A stretch of 49,945 nt of DNA. It comes from Lacticaseibacillus hulanensis (lineage in GTDB: Bacteria; Bacillota; Bacilli; Lactobacillales; Lactobacillaceae). The notes beneath the pieces are model-generated. The model worked only from the letters and a program-made list of their open reading frames with translations, did no database searches and was not told where the DNA came from. This document shows, one piece after another, positions 17,153 through 26,105 of the stretch; positions within the stretch are counted from its first letter, which is position 1; every line of letters starts with the position of its first letter. The stretch lies in assembly GCF_004010095.1 (NCBI RefSeq), contig NZ_RRYD01000021.1:1-49945 (forward strand), given 5' to 3'. The position numbers and the translations under genes were made by a program.

Positions 17153-18367
17153 TCAGGTACTAGACAGGCTCTGAAGATTTGTGATTAAACCGTTGACGAC
17201 TTCCTCTATGGTATTCAGACCGACAGCAAACCACTCACGCGGCTTAACAATTCGTCCGTTAGCTGCGGTAATATCTACATCTAACTGGTATTCTGCTAAA
17301 GCATGATGCAGTGCAGTTTCCAACGCTTCCGCTTTCAAGTTCACCACTTTGATTTCGCCGACAAGTCGTACTGGACCATATAGATAAGTTGACTCATTCT
17401 CGGCGTAGGCAATTCTCGCCTGCACGGATCCAGTTGTAAACCCAACCTTGTATAGTGGATGCTCAGCTTGTATTCGCTTAATCTGAGGGTTGTTGCTCAA
17501 AGATTCCAGTATATATATGAACCCCGTCACGTGGTCATCACTGGTCAGTTCAATCCCGTGCTCAACTTCCGTAACAATCCTACCTTGACGCCCATACAGA
17601 GATGAAGCAAGCCCATTTCGCGTCGGGTTGTTTTCAGTCCCGTTATCGTAGATTACATGCATCCTTGCGTCGGTTTTCCGGTTGCTATTGTCATTAAGCT
17701 CAACTTCTTCGCCAATCTCATCAATATACAGTAACTGTCCCTTAAGAACGTAGAAGTGCTTGCTCAGCAACTCGTAATTCTTGAACGGGCGAAGCTGCCG
17801 CTGACCAGAAGCAAGTTCAGCCTGAACCTTGTGGAACATCGCCTCATACTGACTGAATTCCTTCATCGGTTTACGCTGAGAGATCACTTCCGGACGATTT
17901 TCTTGCTCACGCTGAATTTCGTTGAGCTTCTTGGTATCGAACAACTTACTACCGGCAGCCTGCTGATCACTTTTCTTAAACAGAATGGAATCATCGCTAA
18001 GAATATCGTCCAACGATGAGAAATCCCGCTTTTCGTTTTTCACAACTTCATTCAACGCCGGACCGTCTTCATGAACAGTCAGCAACCCTGCGGTATCATA
18101 CGGCATTAACAGATTCCGGCGTTCTGGATCTTCACGGATACCTTTCAATCGACTTGCCAACTTGCGCTGTTTCATCTGTGAGGGATCTCGCAGCTTCTGT
18201 GGCTCGTTACCGTCATGAGCAATCACCCAATCGGTAATCTCTTGAAATCCTTCTACCGTGGGGTCATAGCTTACGGGAGTATGTTTGGGTTTGCTAGCGA
18301 GCAAAGACGTTGCGTCCGGATCATTAAAAATGTCATCCAGCGACCGAATCAAGCTTTGATTATCCAT
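17153..18367 (-). CDS. GIY-YIG (T5orf172-type) nuclease, 404 aa
   Basis: The C-terminal domain (about residues 280-395) is a GIY-YIG nuclease of the T5orf172/MUG113 kind. GFIYIL is the first motif, LYKVGFTTGSVQARIA the second with its Arg, and LETALHHAL plus KPREWFAV carry the usual acid and late residues. The N-terminal 200 residues are polar and contain two similar short motifs, SLDDIFNDPD near residue 9 and SLDDILSDDS near 119, possibly docking sites. It overlaps the helicase gene by 8 bp and is probably the cutting subunit of the methyltransferase-helicase-nuclease system. Confidence 0.82.
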   Translation of the reverse strand: MDNQSLIRSLDDIFNDPDATSLLASKPKHTPVSYDPTVEGFQEITDWVIAHDGNEPQKLRDPSQMKQRKLASRLKGIREDPERRNLLMPYDTAGLLTVHEDGPALNEVVKNEKRDFSSLDDILSDDSILFKKSDQQAAGSKLFDTKKLNEIQREQENRPEVISQRKPMKEFSQYEAMFHKVQAELASGQRQLRPFKNYELLSKHFYVLKGQLLYIDEIGEEVELNDNSNRKTDARMHVIYDNGTENNPTRNGLASSLYGRQGRIVTEVEHGIELTSDDHVTGFIYILESLSNNPQIKRIQAEHPLYKVGFTTGSVQARIAYAENESTYLYGPVRLVGEIKVVNLKAEALETALHHALAEYQLDVDITAANGRIVKPREWFAVGLNTIEEVVNGLITNLQSLSST

Positions 18368-20294
18368 TCTGCTGCCTCCGTGCCTGCATATCCCTTAATT
18401 TAGCAAGCGCATACGCCATCTTTACCTCAAGCTCGTCGCGACTTCCTTTATCTGGTTCCCGACCGTTATCGGCGATGAATTGCTTAGTCTGATTGTACAG
18501 GTAGACGAGTTCAGCTTCATCGAAGTCAAACTTCTTAGCGTCAATAGAACGCTGAATTGTCCGCAAAACGTCACTGTCAATATTCTGGGACAGCACTTCA
18601 TATGCTCGCTGGAACGGATTGATGGAATCAATTAAGTTGATATCCAACTCGTCGACGTTGATGAACTTATCAGCCATTCGTAAAAATTCATTGGTGTTGC
18701 CGTGCTTGTCCGTAGTTTGATCCACGACAGCATGCCGCAGCACAGTGTCTGCTACCGCGTACTGACGGACTTCTTCGACTTCCTCATTATTTAGCCCTGG
18801 GTAGCGGGTCATAATGACTTTAGGAATCAGTACCTTGTTCATCGTCTCAGCGTCTACATTAGCCGCAATACCATTCTTCACCGCATTATCTTGCAGGATA
18901 GCCGCCTTCAGGTCCGGCATGTCATTCTCAATGATGCTCCGAACCGCCTTGGTTGATGGATCTTTCAATCCGCGGACAAAGATATCACCACCATTACCTG
19001 AAGACTTATCTGCCTTATGCTTGCGTGCTTTCAGGTGAATCTCCGGAGCCAGTACTTGCTCCATCAACAATGAGGCAGTAATCGCCTTGAGAATTGAGTT
19101 GACCGCATACTGCACATCACCGTCTTTAGCATCCGGTTGTTCAATCATATTCGTAAACTGGGCATGCGTCTTATTGGAGCTATCACGCGTAACCCGACCA
19201 ATGATCTGCACAATTTCCGTTAATGAACGGCGATAGCCAATAGTCAACGCCTGTTCAGCCCACGGCCAGTCGAATCCTTCTTTGGCCATGCCTAACGCTA
19301 TTAGAATGTCAAGCTGATCAGCCTGCTTCATCTTACGTAAGTATTCTTGAACCTTGTCGCGGCCTTCTTCATTGACTAGGTCAGCAACCTTCAATAAACG
19401 TCCATCCACATGGCTCTTGAGCACGTATATCCCCGTCTCATCGTCCTGCGACTCAATTGTGCCAATCGTATCAAATATAGCATCAACCTCATTGTATTTG
19501 TCCTTGGTTGATTCACTTGAGTTGACACTAGGAATATGAATAATGGTCTTCTTAGACACATCTACCGCCTTATCCAAAGCCGTCAGATACGACCCTTGAT
19601 AGAACTTATAATCAATACCAAATGACTTCAAGTATTTGTAGCCGTCCAGTTGTTCGTAATAGGTATAATTAACCTTATCAAACTGTTGCTCATCTTCTGG
19701 CGTTAGAATTGGCGATGAATCGCCACGGAAATAAGACCCCGTCATTGCAAGAATATGCGCCGTTGAGTTGTGCATAATGTTCTTCAGCGCACCGCCAAGG
19801 ACAGAACTGTCTTCAGAAGAAACGTGGTGAAATTCATCAATCGCCAACATTACTTTGTCGAACTTGTGATCATCGTCGACTTTCTCATATGCAAAACGCA
19901 GTGTGGCGTGCGTACAGATGAGAATGGTGGCCGTATCATCGTTCATAAAATCAATGAATTTTTGAACCTTACCCGCATCCCCACCGTTTAGAGTAAGGTC
20001 ATACTGCGAATCTACTGACCAATCTTCATAAAACCCAAACTTAGCCAATTCTGTATGTTGGAAAGACTTCCCGATTGAGCGTTCAGGTACGGCAACAATA
20101 ACCTTTCGAACACCTTGATTAGCCAACTTATCAAGCGCAACAAACATCAGCGCCCGTGACTTACCAGAAGCTGGTGGCGCCTTGACCAAGATGTACTGTG
20201 AACTACGATGTTGATAGACACGTGCCTGCATCTCACGCATGCCTAACTCGTCTGTATTTGTGCTTTTCCCAGTTCGATGATAACTAACATCCAC
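18360..20294 (-). CDS. DEAD/DEAH-box helicase, restriction-subunit-like, 644 aa
   Basis: This is a superfamily 2 ATPase. KAPPASGKSRAL near residue 45 is Walker A, AIDEFHHVS near 155 is the DExH box, LAMTGSYFRG is motif III, and IIGRVTRDSSN is motif VI. The C-terminal 250 residues are helical and unassigned. It resembles motor subunits of ATP-dependent restriction systems that move along DNA and license cleavage by a partner. An in-frame ATG at 20381 would overlap the methyltransferase gene by 80 bp. The GTG at 20294, behind GGAGA, gives a 7-bp gap and is preferred. It overlaps the GIY-YIG gene start by 8 bp. Confidence 0.85.
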   Translation of the reverse strand: MDVSYHRTGKSTNTDELGMREMQARVYQHRSSQYILVKAPPASGKSRALMFVALDKLANQGVRKVIVAVPERSIGKSFQHTELAKFGFYEDWSVDSQYDLTLNGGDAGKVQKFIDFMNDDTATILICTHATLRFAYEKVDDDHKFDKVMLAIDEFHHVSSEDSSVLGGALKNIMHNSTAHILAMTGSYFRGDSSPILTPEDEQQFDKVNYTYYEQLDGYKYLKSFGIDYKFYQGSYLTALDKAVDVSKKTIIHIPSVNSSESTKDKYNEVDAIFDTIGTIESQDDETGIYVLKSHVDGRLLKVADLVNEEGRDKVQEYLRKMKQADQLDILIALGMAKEGFDWPWAEQALTIGYRRSLTEIVQIIGRVTRDSSNKTHAQFTNMIEQPDAKDGDVQYAVNSILKAITASLLMEQVLAPEIHLKARKHKADKSSGNGGDIFVRGLKDPSTKAVRSIIENDMPDLKAAILQDNAVKNGIAANVDAETMNKVLIPKVIMTRYPGLNNEEVEEVRQYAVADTVLRHAVVDQTTDKHGNTNEFLRMADKFINVDELDINLIDSINPFQRAYEVLSQNIDSDVLRTIQRSIDAKKFDFDEAELVYLYNQTKQFIADNGREPDKGSRDELEVKMAYALAKLRDMQARRQQNG

Positions 20295-20301
20295 TACATT
20301 T

Positions 20302-22980
20302 TTATTCTCCAAGTTTCTGCACCTTCTCCTCGTACATTTGCAAAAGTACAGACAGTCGTTGAGATCTATTCCTAAACCCATCCTGCCTATATGCGTGTTC
20401 TACTACCGAATCCAATTTTTCATGAATCTTAAGTAATCTTTGATTCATAGGCTTTGGCTTCTTATCGGCAAGCGGAGACCCATACAATTCAGCCAAGCTT
20501 CCACCTTCTTCTTCCCGAGCATCTAACAACTGATAGACAATTTCCTCTATTTCCATTTTTCGCCTTGCGGAAATCCGAGGAACAGGAAAAGTATTGTAGT
20601 CAAGTGAGACGGAATAATTATAATCCGTCTTCATTCTTCCTCCGACCACGTCAACCCAAAGCGTATGCATCGAAGATTCAAGAACTCCTAACAGCCAGAT
20701 TGGTGCTCCAAATACCCCAAACATAGAATCGGAAATAATCGTGTCCTTGTCCACAAAACCCATAGGAATATATCGTCTGGTAGCAGATGAAACTTTCGGT
20801 ACAATTACTCCACTCTCTCCTTGATATCTATTCTCTGCAAATGAATATGGCGACGTGGCCAAGTCTCTTGTTGCTTTCTTTTTACTGGCCAAGCGTATCC
20901 CCCTAACCTTTGAAATTCGTTGAGATATAATCGGATTATTTTTTACGGATTGGTACTCTTCATTATCCAACCATAACGCATATCGATGCGTGTTCTTAAT
21001 AAATTCAGACCCACCTATATGCTTTTTAAATAATGAAGCAAGACACGGATATTGGTTTATAAAGCTCTGGTACTCATCCTCTGAGAAAAGCAAACCGCCA
21101 CCATCCACAGCCTTACTCCCATACAACATATCCGGCATATCGAAAAGGTTTGTCGAACTCGGTTTTACAATCACGTGACTCTGCGATTCAACTAAATACG
21201 GCGTAATATTGCTTGCTTGAGTAACTATACTTTCAGAATATAGTAGTTTTTTCGCCTCTACAAATTCATTGCTTGATAGCCCAATTACAACTACCATCAC
21301 AGCAGCATTTTGCTTTGCATTGTTTTCCCACTTAAATGATTGATACGCAAACTGAATCTGTAAATTCTCTAACAAGGAACTCCAGAGCGGATAAACTTGA
21401 ACTCCTTGCGTAACAGAATTCGTCGTCACAAATGCACATCTTGCCTTTGTGCCAGAAATATATTCTCCTCCAAGCTTTATCCATGCACAGCAATAATCCA
21501 AGAAACCATTTCCTTGAATATTCTTAAAAACGCTCTTTATCTCTGACTTCTGCTCCTTGCTTTGCAGTGAATATCCAAGATACGGGGGATTACCAAATAG
21601 ATATACTTCATCACCTTGTTCGTGAGGAAGTATGTAATCCCATTTTATCTTTAGTGAATTCTCGCAAATGATTGCACCGGCATGCTGTAACGGCAGAGTT
21701 GGCCGCACGGCATCACTAATCTGTTGATGCAGTTTTAGATTCATTTGATGTTCGGCAATCCATAGCGATAGCCTTGTAACATCGCATGCAAAGTCGTCTA
21801 TTTCAATACCATAAAACTGATCAAGTGTTACTGAGGGAAGGTAATAAACTTGAACATTCGGAATCCTATTCAATTCTTTAATAATGTCAATTTCAAGCTG
21901 CCGTAATTCCTTGTACGTGATGATCAAGAAGTTACCAGAACCACACGCCGGGTCCATGAACTTGATTTTTCCAATTCGGTCATATAGCTGCTGTAACTTG
22001 TTTTCGTTACCCTTGGCGGCTTCAAAGTCTTCACGTAATCCATCCAAGAACAGTGGCTTGATAACCTTCATGATGTTCGGCACGGAAGTATAGTGCATCC
22101 CAAGATGACTACGGCTATCTTCACTGGCAACCGCCTGAATCATCGAGCCAAGGATATCTGGGTTAATCTGATCCCACTTAAGCAGCTCCCCAGCTTCAAT
22201 AATGAGCTTCCGAGACTTGGCACTAAAGTGTAAAGATTCATGCTGATCTTTGAACAAGTCGCCGTCAACATACGGGAAGTCATTCAACCAACTAGGAGTA
22301 TCCATCGAACGCTGACTCTTTTCAAAGTCCAGCACGCCAAAGAGACTACCGATGAACTGGTCAAAATTGCTACCGTCATCAGCAGTCATCTGCTTAACCC
22401 GATTAGTGAACAAGTCATGTTCAAAAATATTGGTATCTTCGGCAAACAGGCAGAAAAGAATACGAATCAGAAATAGGTTCAATCCTTTGCGTGTTGCATC
22501 CGGGTTATCTTTAACCACGACATCGTATAGCTTTGCAAACCGTTCAGCCGCCCGGACATCGGCAGGGTTTTCCTTATCGAAATCAGCCTTTTCAATACCA
22601 TTCCATGCAAGAAAGAAGTCAAAATACTGTGGCAACTTCGCAAATTCGATATCGAGCGTCTCGTTAGTCTTTGTATCCTTGGCTAGCAAGTGATGGTAGT
22701 CCGTAACCAGAAGATAACGCGGCTTGGAACCAAGCTCGTCGACCCGTTCTTGCAAGTCGGCATAGTCTTGCATTAAATCGCCAGTGCCTTCTCTGAAGTA
22801 CAACTTGTTTTTCAGATAGACCGCACCCGCCTCTTTCGCTAGGTTGTTCATTCCTTTGCGTAGCTTGGTAACGGTTGCTCTAGGAATGTCATAAACGCCC
22901 AGAAAATCATAAATAAACTCGGAATGGTCCGGTTTGCTTACGATTTCTTGAATCTGATCTTCGTACTCGGTGATTGCCAT
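20302..22980 (-). CDS. MmeI-like adenine-specific DNA methyltransferase, 892 aa
   Basis: The layout follows the MmeI family: an N-terminal domain, a helical spacer (PQYFDFFLAWNGIEK), a gamma-class methyltransferase and a target-recognition region. MDPACGSGNFLI near residue 343 binds S-adenosylmethionine and FGNPPYLGY near 462 is the N6-adenine catalytic motif. The last 250 residues (SSTNLFDMPD, then SYSVSLDYNTFPVP) are the specificity part. At the N-terminus, where fused MmeI-type enzymes have an E-x-K nuclease motif, I see KLYFREGTGDL and no intact D...ExK, so cleavage probably comes from the GIY-YIG partner. A GGGGG ribosome site and a good promoter (23012-23040) precede the start. Confidence 0.85.
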   Translation of the reverse strand: MAITEYEDQIQEIVSKPDHSEFIYDFLGVYDIPRATVTKLRKGMNNLAKEAGAVYLKNKLYFREGTGDLMQDYADLQERVDELGSKPRYLLVTDYHHLLAKDTKTNETLDIEFAKLPQYFDFFLAWNGIEKADFDKENPADVRAAERFAKLYDVVVKDNPDATRKGLNLFLIRILFCLFAEDTNIFEHDLFTNRVKQMTADDGSNFDQFIGSLFGVLDFEKSQRSMDTPSWLNDFPYVDGDLFKDQHESLHFSAKSRKLIIEAGELLKWDQINPDILGSMIQAVASEDSRSHLGMHYTSVPNIMKVIKPLFLDGLREDFEAAKGNENKLQQLYDRIGKIKFMDPACGSGNFLIITYKELRQLEIDIIKELNRIPNVQVYYLPSVTLDQFYGIEIDDFACDVTRLSLWIAEHQMNLKLHQQISDAVRPTLPLQHAGAIICENSLKIKWDYILPHEQGDEVYLFGNPPYLGYSLQSKEQKSEIKSVFKNIQGNGFLDYCCAWIKLGGEYISGTKARCAFVTTNSVTQGVQVYPLWSSLLENLQIQFAYQSFKWENNAKQNAAVMVVVIGLSSNEFVEAKKLLYSESIVTQASNITPYLVESQSHVIVKPSSTNLFDMPDMLYGSKAVDGGGLLFSEDEYQSFINQYPCLASLFKKHIGGSEFIKNTHRYALWLDNEEYQSVKNNPIISQRISKVRGIRLASKKKATRDLATSPYSFAENRYQGESGVIVPKVSSATRRYIPMGFVDKDTIISDSMFGVFGAPIWLLGVLESSMHTLWVDVVGGRMKTDYNYSVSLDYNTFPVPRISARRKMEIEEIVYQLLDAREEEGGSLAELYGSPLADKKPKPMNQRLLKIHEKLDSVVEHAYRQDGFRNRSQRLSVLLQMYEEKVQKLGE

Positions 22981-23011
22981 TTTGTTCCCCCTACATGGTG
23001 TTCTTAATCTA

Positions 23012-23040
23012 ATTATCTAATAGAATATGGCAAGCTACAA
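23012..23040 (-). promoter_or_regulatory. Promoter of the five-gene defence operon
   Basis: On the minus strand TTGTAG (23035-23040), a 17-bp spacer and GATAAT (23012-23017) lie about 30 bp before the methyltransferase start. Confidence 0.6.
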
Positions 23041-23081
23041 GAAGGTATTAAATAATGTATAGCGTTTTCTCGAACGACTAC

Positions 23082-23126
23082 AAAAATCCCCGCCAACTCG
23101 ACCAAATGGGCCACCTTGCCGGGAAT
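23082..23126 (-). terminator. Terminator of the EcsC-like gene
   Basis: Arms ATCCCCGCCAA and TTGCCGGGAAT pair and five T follow on the minus strand. One arm contains an inverted copy of the TTGGCGGGG element repeat (23088-23096). Confidence 0.6.
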
Positions 23127-23207
23127 CCTCACAGGAAATTTAACATTCCAATTTAATATACAAACGAGCTGGATTACTATAATCGAATTCACTTTACTAA
23201 CTCGCAC

Positions 23208-23993
23208 CTATTCGTTTGAAGATTTTTTGATATCTTCGAGGATAACGTTTTGTGCCTGCTTGATTTGGTCAGGCGTTGCTGTGAGTGTGGTTTCAAAAGT
23301 TTTAATCAATCGGTTACCCATAGGTCGAAAAGTAATCAAGGTCAGACCACCCGAGACAAAGCCACCGATAACAGGGAGTGACTTTGAGATCACAGCAGAG
23401 GTTGTTTTTTTGGTCACGGAGACACCAATGTATCCGGCAATCTTTTTCAATAGCGGATACCACGTTGTGCGAGTGACCGCGGTTGCCATGAACTTCTTGC
23501 TTAGTGTATTACTCAGTCCCTTAGAGATAAACATCAATGCGGAATTTGCTGAAGCTACGCCCAACATCACACCGAGATAGATCATGACATCACGCTCGCC
23601 GTCTTCAGACAATGTTCCCTCTTCAGTGAAGAGATTTTCTTGACCGTAAATATAAGCAACCTTTTGGGCCATACGTAAGGCAAAACCATAGTACTGTACG
23701 AGGTCAGCTGTGCCGGTTCCAGCAGCGACAGCGATATTTGAAGGCAATCCTGCGGCAAATGAAATCGCCGAGGTCTTCTCGGTATCGTGCATGACGACGT
23801 GACGGGCAACCTTAGTCAGCTGCTCCAATGTGTAGACGGCTTGCGGGCCATCTTTTAGAATCGACATCAACTCGACTTCTGTGGCATGCGGAAATAATTT
23901 GGTTAAGAATGTGCGCCGATCAACGCGAACGACTGGTAGCGCTAGGGCCTTGGAAATTATGTCAGGAAGCATATGTTCAGTTTGTTCAGACAT
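23208..23993 (-). CDS. EcsC-like protein, 261 aa
   Basis: Alternating amphipathic and moderately hydrophobic helices rich in Gly, Ala and Ser (for example SFAAGLPSNIAVAAGTGTADLVQYYGFALRMAQKVAYIYG, and a PVIGGFVSGGLTLITFRPMGNRLI end) resemble EcsC family proteins, whose function is not established. AAGGAG precedes the ATG at 23993 and a promoter with TTGCCA/TACGAT lies upstream. It is a single-gene unit with its own terminator, between the defence operon and the guaA end of the element. EcsC-like proteins turn up in defence islands, but no function can be claimed here. Confidence 0.6.
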   Translation of the reverse strand: MSEQTEHMLPDIISKALALPVVRVDRRTFLTKLFPHATEVELMSILKDGPQAVYTLEQLTKVARHVVMHDTEKTSAISFAAGLPSNIAVAAGTGTADLVQYYGFALRMAQKVAYIYGQENLFTEEGTLSEDGERDVMIYLGVMLGVASANSALMFISKGLSNTLSKKFMATAVTRTTWYPLLKKIAGYIGVSVTKKTTSAVISKSLPVIGGFVSGGLTLITFRPMGNRLIKTFETTLTATPDQIKQAQNVILEDIKKSSNE

Positions 23994-24049
23994 GGTGAAC
24001 TCCTTAGAAAGAAAATGGGTTAGTAGATATACGATTACGGATTATTGGC

Positions 24050-24078
24050 ATCGTAGTACGAAACTGACTTTTTGGCAA
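24050..24078 (-). promoter_or_regulatory. Promoter of the EcsC-like gene
   Basis: Minus strand TTGCCA (24073-24078), 17-bp spacer, TACGAT (24050-24055), about 57 bp before the start codon. Confidence 0.45.
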
Positions 24079-24154
24079 GCAACTCTCCCAGGCCGCTGAT
24101 ATTAGTGGCTCTAACAACGGTAAGGAACATAAGCACAGACTGACGAACTAACCT

Positions 24155-24233
24155 AAAAATCCCCACCAGTCCAGCCCTCATTCGGCCCAAACTTGGCGGG
24201 GATTTTGGCGGGGAACGTAATAATTTCCCCGCC
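24155..24233. repeat. Double inverted repeat with TTGGCGGGG copies at the guaA end
   Basis: The first hairpin pairs AAAATCCCC..CCA with TGG.GGGGATTTT (24156-24206). The second pairs GGCGGGGAA (24207-24215) with TTCCCCGCC (24225-24233). It includes two direct TTGGCGGGG copies (24193-24213) and one inverted copy. It may act as a terminator, as integrase arm sites, or both. Confidence 0.6.
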
Positions 24234-24302
24234 AATCGTATCCTTTGTATCTTCCGAAAATGCCGTTAAATCAACATTCCGGGTTCAATTTACATGTACC
24301 TT

Positions 24303-25859
24303 TTATTCCCATTCCACCGTCGCTGGTGGCTTGCTCGTAATATCGTACACTACGCGGTTGATGTGCCCGACTTCATTGACAATCCGGGCAGAAATCTTCT
24401 GCAGGACGTCCCAGTCGATGCGGGCGAAGTCGGCGGTCATGCCGTCGATGGAAGTGATGGCGCGGATGGCGATGGTGTAGTCGTATGTCCGGCCGTCACC
24501 CATGACCCCAACGGAACGGAAGCCAGGCAGAACAGTGAAGTACTGCCAGATGGATTCGTCGAGGCCGTTCTTCTTGATTTCATCGCGGAGAATTGCGTCG
24601 GATTCACGGACGATTTCGAGCTTCTCTTCGGTGACTTCACCGAGGACACGAATCCCAAGGCCTGGGCCTGGGAATGGCTGCCGCCAAACCAGTTCGTGCG
24701 GAATCCCCAGCTTTTCACCCAGTTCACGTGCTTCATCCTTGAACAGCTTGTTCAAAGGTTCGATGAGCTTGAACTTGAGGTCTTCTGGCAGGCCGCCGAC
24801 GTTGTGGTGACTCTTGATGGTCTGGGCCGTGTCGGTCCCGGATTCAACCACGTCGGTGTACAGCGTGCCCTGGGCGAGGTAATCGATGCCGTCGAGCTTG
24901 GCTGCTTCGGCGTTGAACACTTCGATGAAGTCGCGGCCGATGATCTTACGCTTCTGTTCTGGGTCGGTAACACCCTTCAGGTCAGCGTAGAACCGTTCGT
25001 GCGCGTCGACCTTGATGATGTGCACACCGAGGCCCTTGCCGAGACTGTCCATAACCTGGGCAGCTTCGTTCTTGCGCAGCAGACCGTGGTCCACAAAGAT
25101 GCAGACGAGCTGGTCGCCAATTGCTTTGTTCAGGAGTGCGGCAACAACGGAGGAGTCAACCCCACCGGACAGGCCAAGGAGCACCTTCTTGTCGCCAACT
25201 TCAGCGCGGATTGCCTTGATCTGGTCGTCGATGAAGTCGCTCATGGACCAGTTAGCTTCAGCGTGACATACGTCGAATGCGAAGTGATGGAGGATTTCGT
25301 GACCGAATTCGGTGTTCTGCACTTCGGCGTGGAACTGGATCCCGTAGAACTTGCGCTTGTCGTCAGCAATTGCCGCGATGGGGCAGTTCTTGGAGGTGGC
25401 GGTGACAACGAAGCCATCTGGTGCCTGACGCACAAGGTCCCCGTGACTCATCCACACGAACTGCTTGTCAGGCAAGTCCTTAAACAAGATTGGGTTCGTG
25501 TCTTCGTTCACCTGGATGTCCACGTGCCCGTATTCGCGGTTGTCCGCGGATTCGACGCGACCACCGGCAAGTTCTTTGGCCATCAGCTGCATGCCGTAAC
25601 AAACCCCGAGGATTGGAATCCCGAGTTCGAACAGTTCTGGGTCAACCCCAAGCGCACCCTCATCGTACACGGAGTTCGGACCGCCAGAGAAAATAATTCC
25701 CTTTGGGGCGATCTCCCGAACCTCGGCCGCACTAATGGTGTGGGGCTTCAGTTCAGAGTAGATACCGAATTCACGAATCCGGCGGGTGATGAGCTGGTTG
25801 TACTGACTACCGTAGTCAAGAACGATAATCTTGTCGTAATCCTTGTTCGCAGTTGCCAA
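24303..25859 (-). CDS. guaA: GMP synthase (glutamine-hydrolysing), 518 aa
   Basis: This enzyme converts XMP to GMP with ATP and glutamine, in the cytosolic purine pathway. The N-terminal glutamine amidotransferase has the catalytic Cys in GVCYGMQ (about residue 87) and the His/Glu pair in GIQFHAEV. The ATP pyrophosphatase loop LSGGVDSS lies near residue 230. The C-terminal dimerisation domain has the usual [14 protein letters not shown]-like stretch and ends EWE. The start is TTG at 25859 behind GGGAG. The 3' end is the attachment site of the element to the left, and the reading frame is intact. The long plus-strand frame over this gene is a shadow. Confidence 0.98.
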   Translation of the reverse strand: MATANKDYDKIIVLDYGSQYNQLITRRIREFGIYSELKPHTISAAEVREIAPKGIIFSGGPNSVYDEGALGVDPELFELGIPILGVCYGMQLMAKELAGGRVESADNREYGHVDIQVNEDTNPILFKDLPDKQFVWMSHGDLVRQAPDGFVVTATSKNCPIAAIADDKRKFYGIQFHAEVQNTEFGHEILHHFAFDVCHAEANWSMSDFIDDQIKAIRAEVGDKKVLLGLSGGVDSSVVAALLNKAIGDQLVCIFVDHGLLRKNEAAQVMDSLGKGLGVHIIKVDAHERFYADLKGVTDPEQKRKIIGRDFIEVFNAEAAKLDGIDYLAQGTLYTDVVESGTDTAQTIKSHHNVGGLPEDLKFKLIEPLNKLFKDEARELGEKLGIPHELVWRQPFPGPGLGIRVLGEVTEEKLEIVRESDAILRDEIKKNGLDESIWQYFTVLPGFRSVGVMGDGRTYDYTIAIRAITSIDGMTADFARIDWDVLQKISARIVNEVGHINRVVYDITSKPPATVEWE

Positions 25860-26056
25860 CGTTTCACACTCCCTAAATTTTATTTTTGATTGTTTTAATT
25901 TTAGCGGTTATCCGCGCTAGGGTCAATCATCCACCGCGCAAAGAAAGCGCCCGCATCTGTTATTGAAACAGGTTTTTGCAAATCCTCATGTGGCGTTAAC
26001 CGCCAGCTTAGAAACACTCAGCAGTTTATCCAGCGCGCTGCCCAAACCCACAATTC
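25860..26056. other. guaA upstream region
   Basis: About 200 bp without a gene. I see no purine riboswitch core and no clear -35/-10 pair that I would defend. Confidence 0.35.
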
Positions 26057-26102
26057 AAAAATGGACCGCCAACAGCACGATTTGCTCTTGGCAGTCCATT
26101 TT
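26057..26102 (-). terminator. Terminator after coaA
   Basis: Minus strand AATGGACTGCCAAGAGCA pairs with TGCTGTTGGCGGTCCATT, followed by T-rich sequence, just past the coaA stop. Confidence 0.85.
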
Positions 26103-26105
26103 GAT

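Larger units (their letters stand above)
12327..24320. mobile_element. About 12-kb integrative, probably mobilizable element in guaA
   Basis: It is bounded by the guaA 3' end (24303-24320) and the guaA-tail mimic (12327-12344). The integrase gene lies next to the distal end, with DUF3173 and Rep_trans/MobT-type genes and an oriT-like region behind it. Near both ends there are paired TTGGCGGGG repeats (12401-12421 and 24193-24213). Cargo is a five-gene defence operon and an EcsC-like gene. There is no coupling protein, ATPase or mating-channel gene, so transfer would need a helper element. The backbone genes are GC-rich like the host and the cargo is AT-richer. Confidence 0.75.

Noticed and set aside
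24294-25889. Open frame of 531 codons on the plus strand over guaA
   Set aside because: It is the exact antisense shadow of the intact guaA gene, has no ribosome site and its composition follows the opposite codons.
25860-26056. Purine riboswitch upstream of guaA
   Set aside because: No recognisable three-way-junction core or conserved loop sequences.
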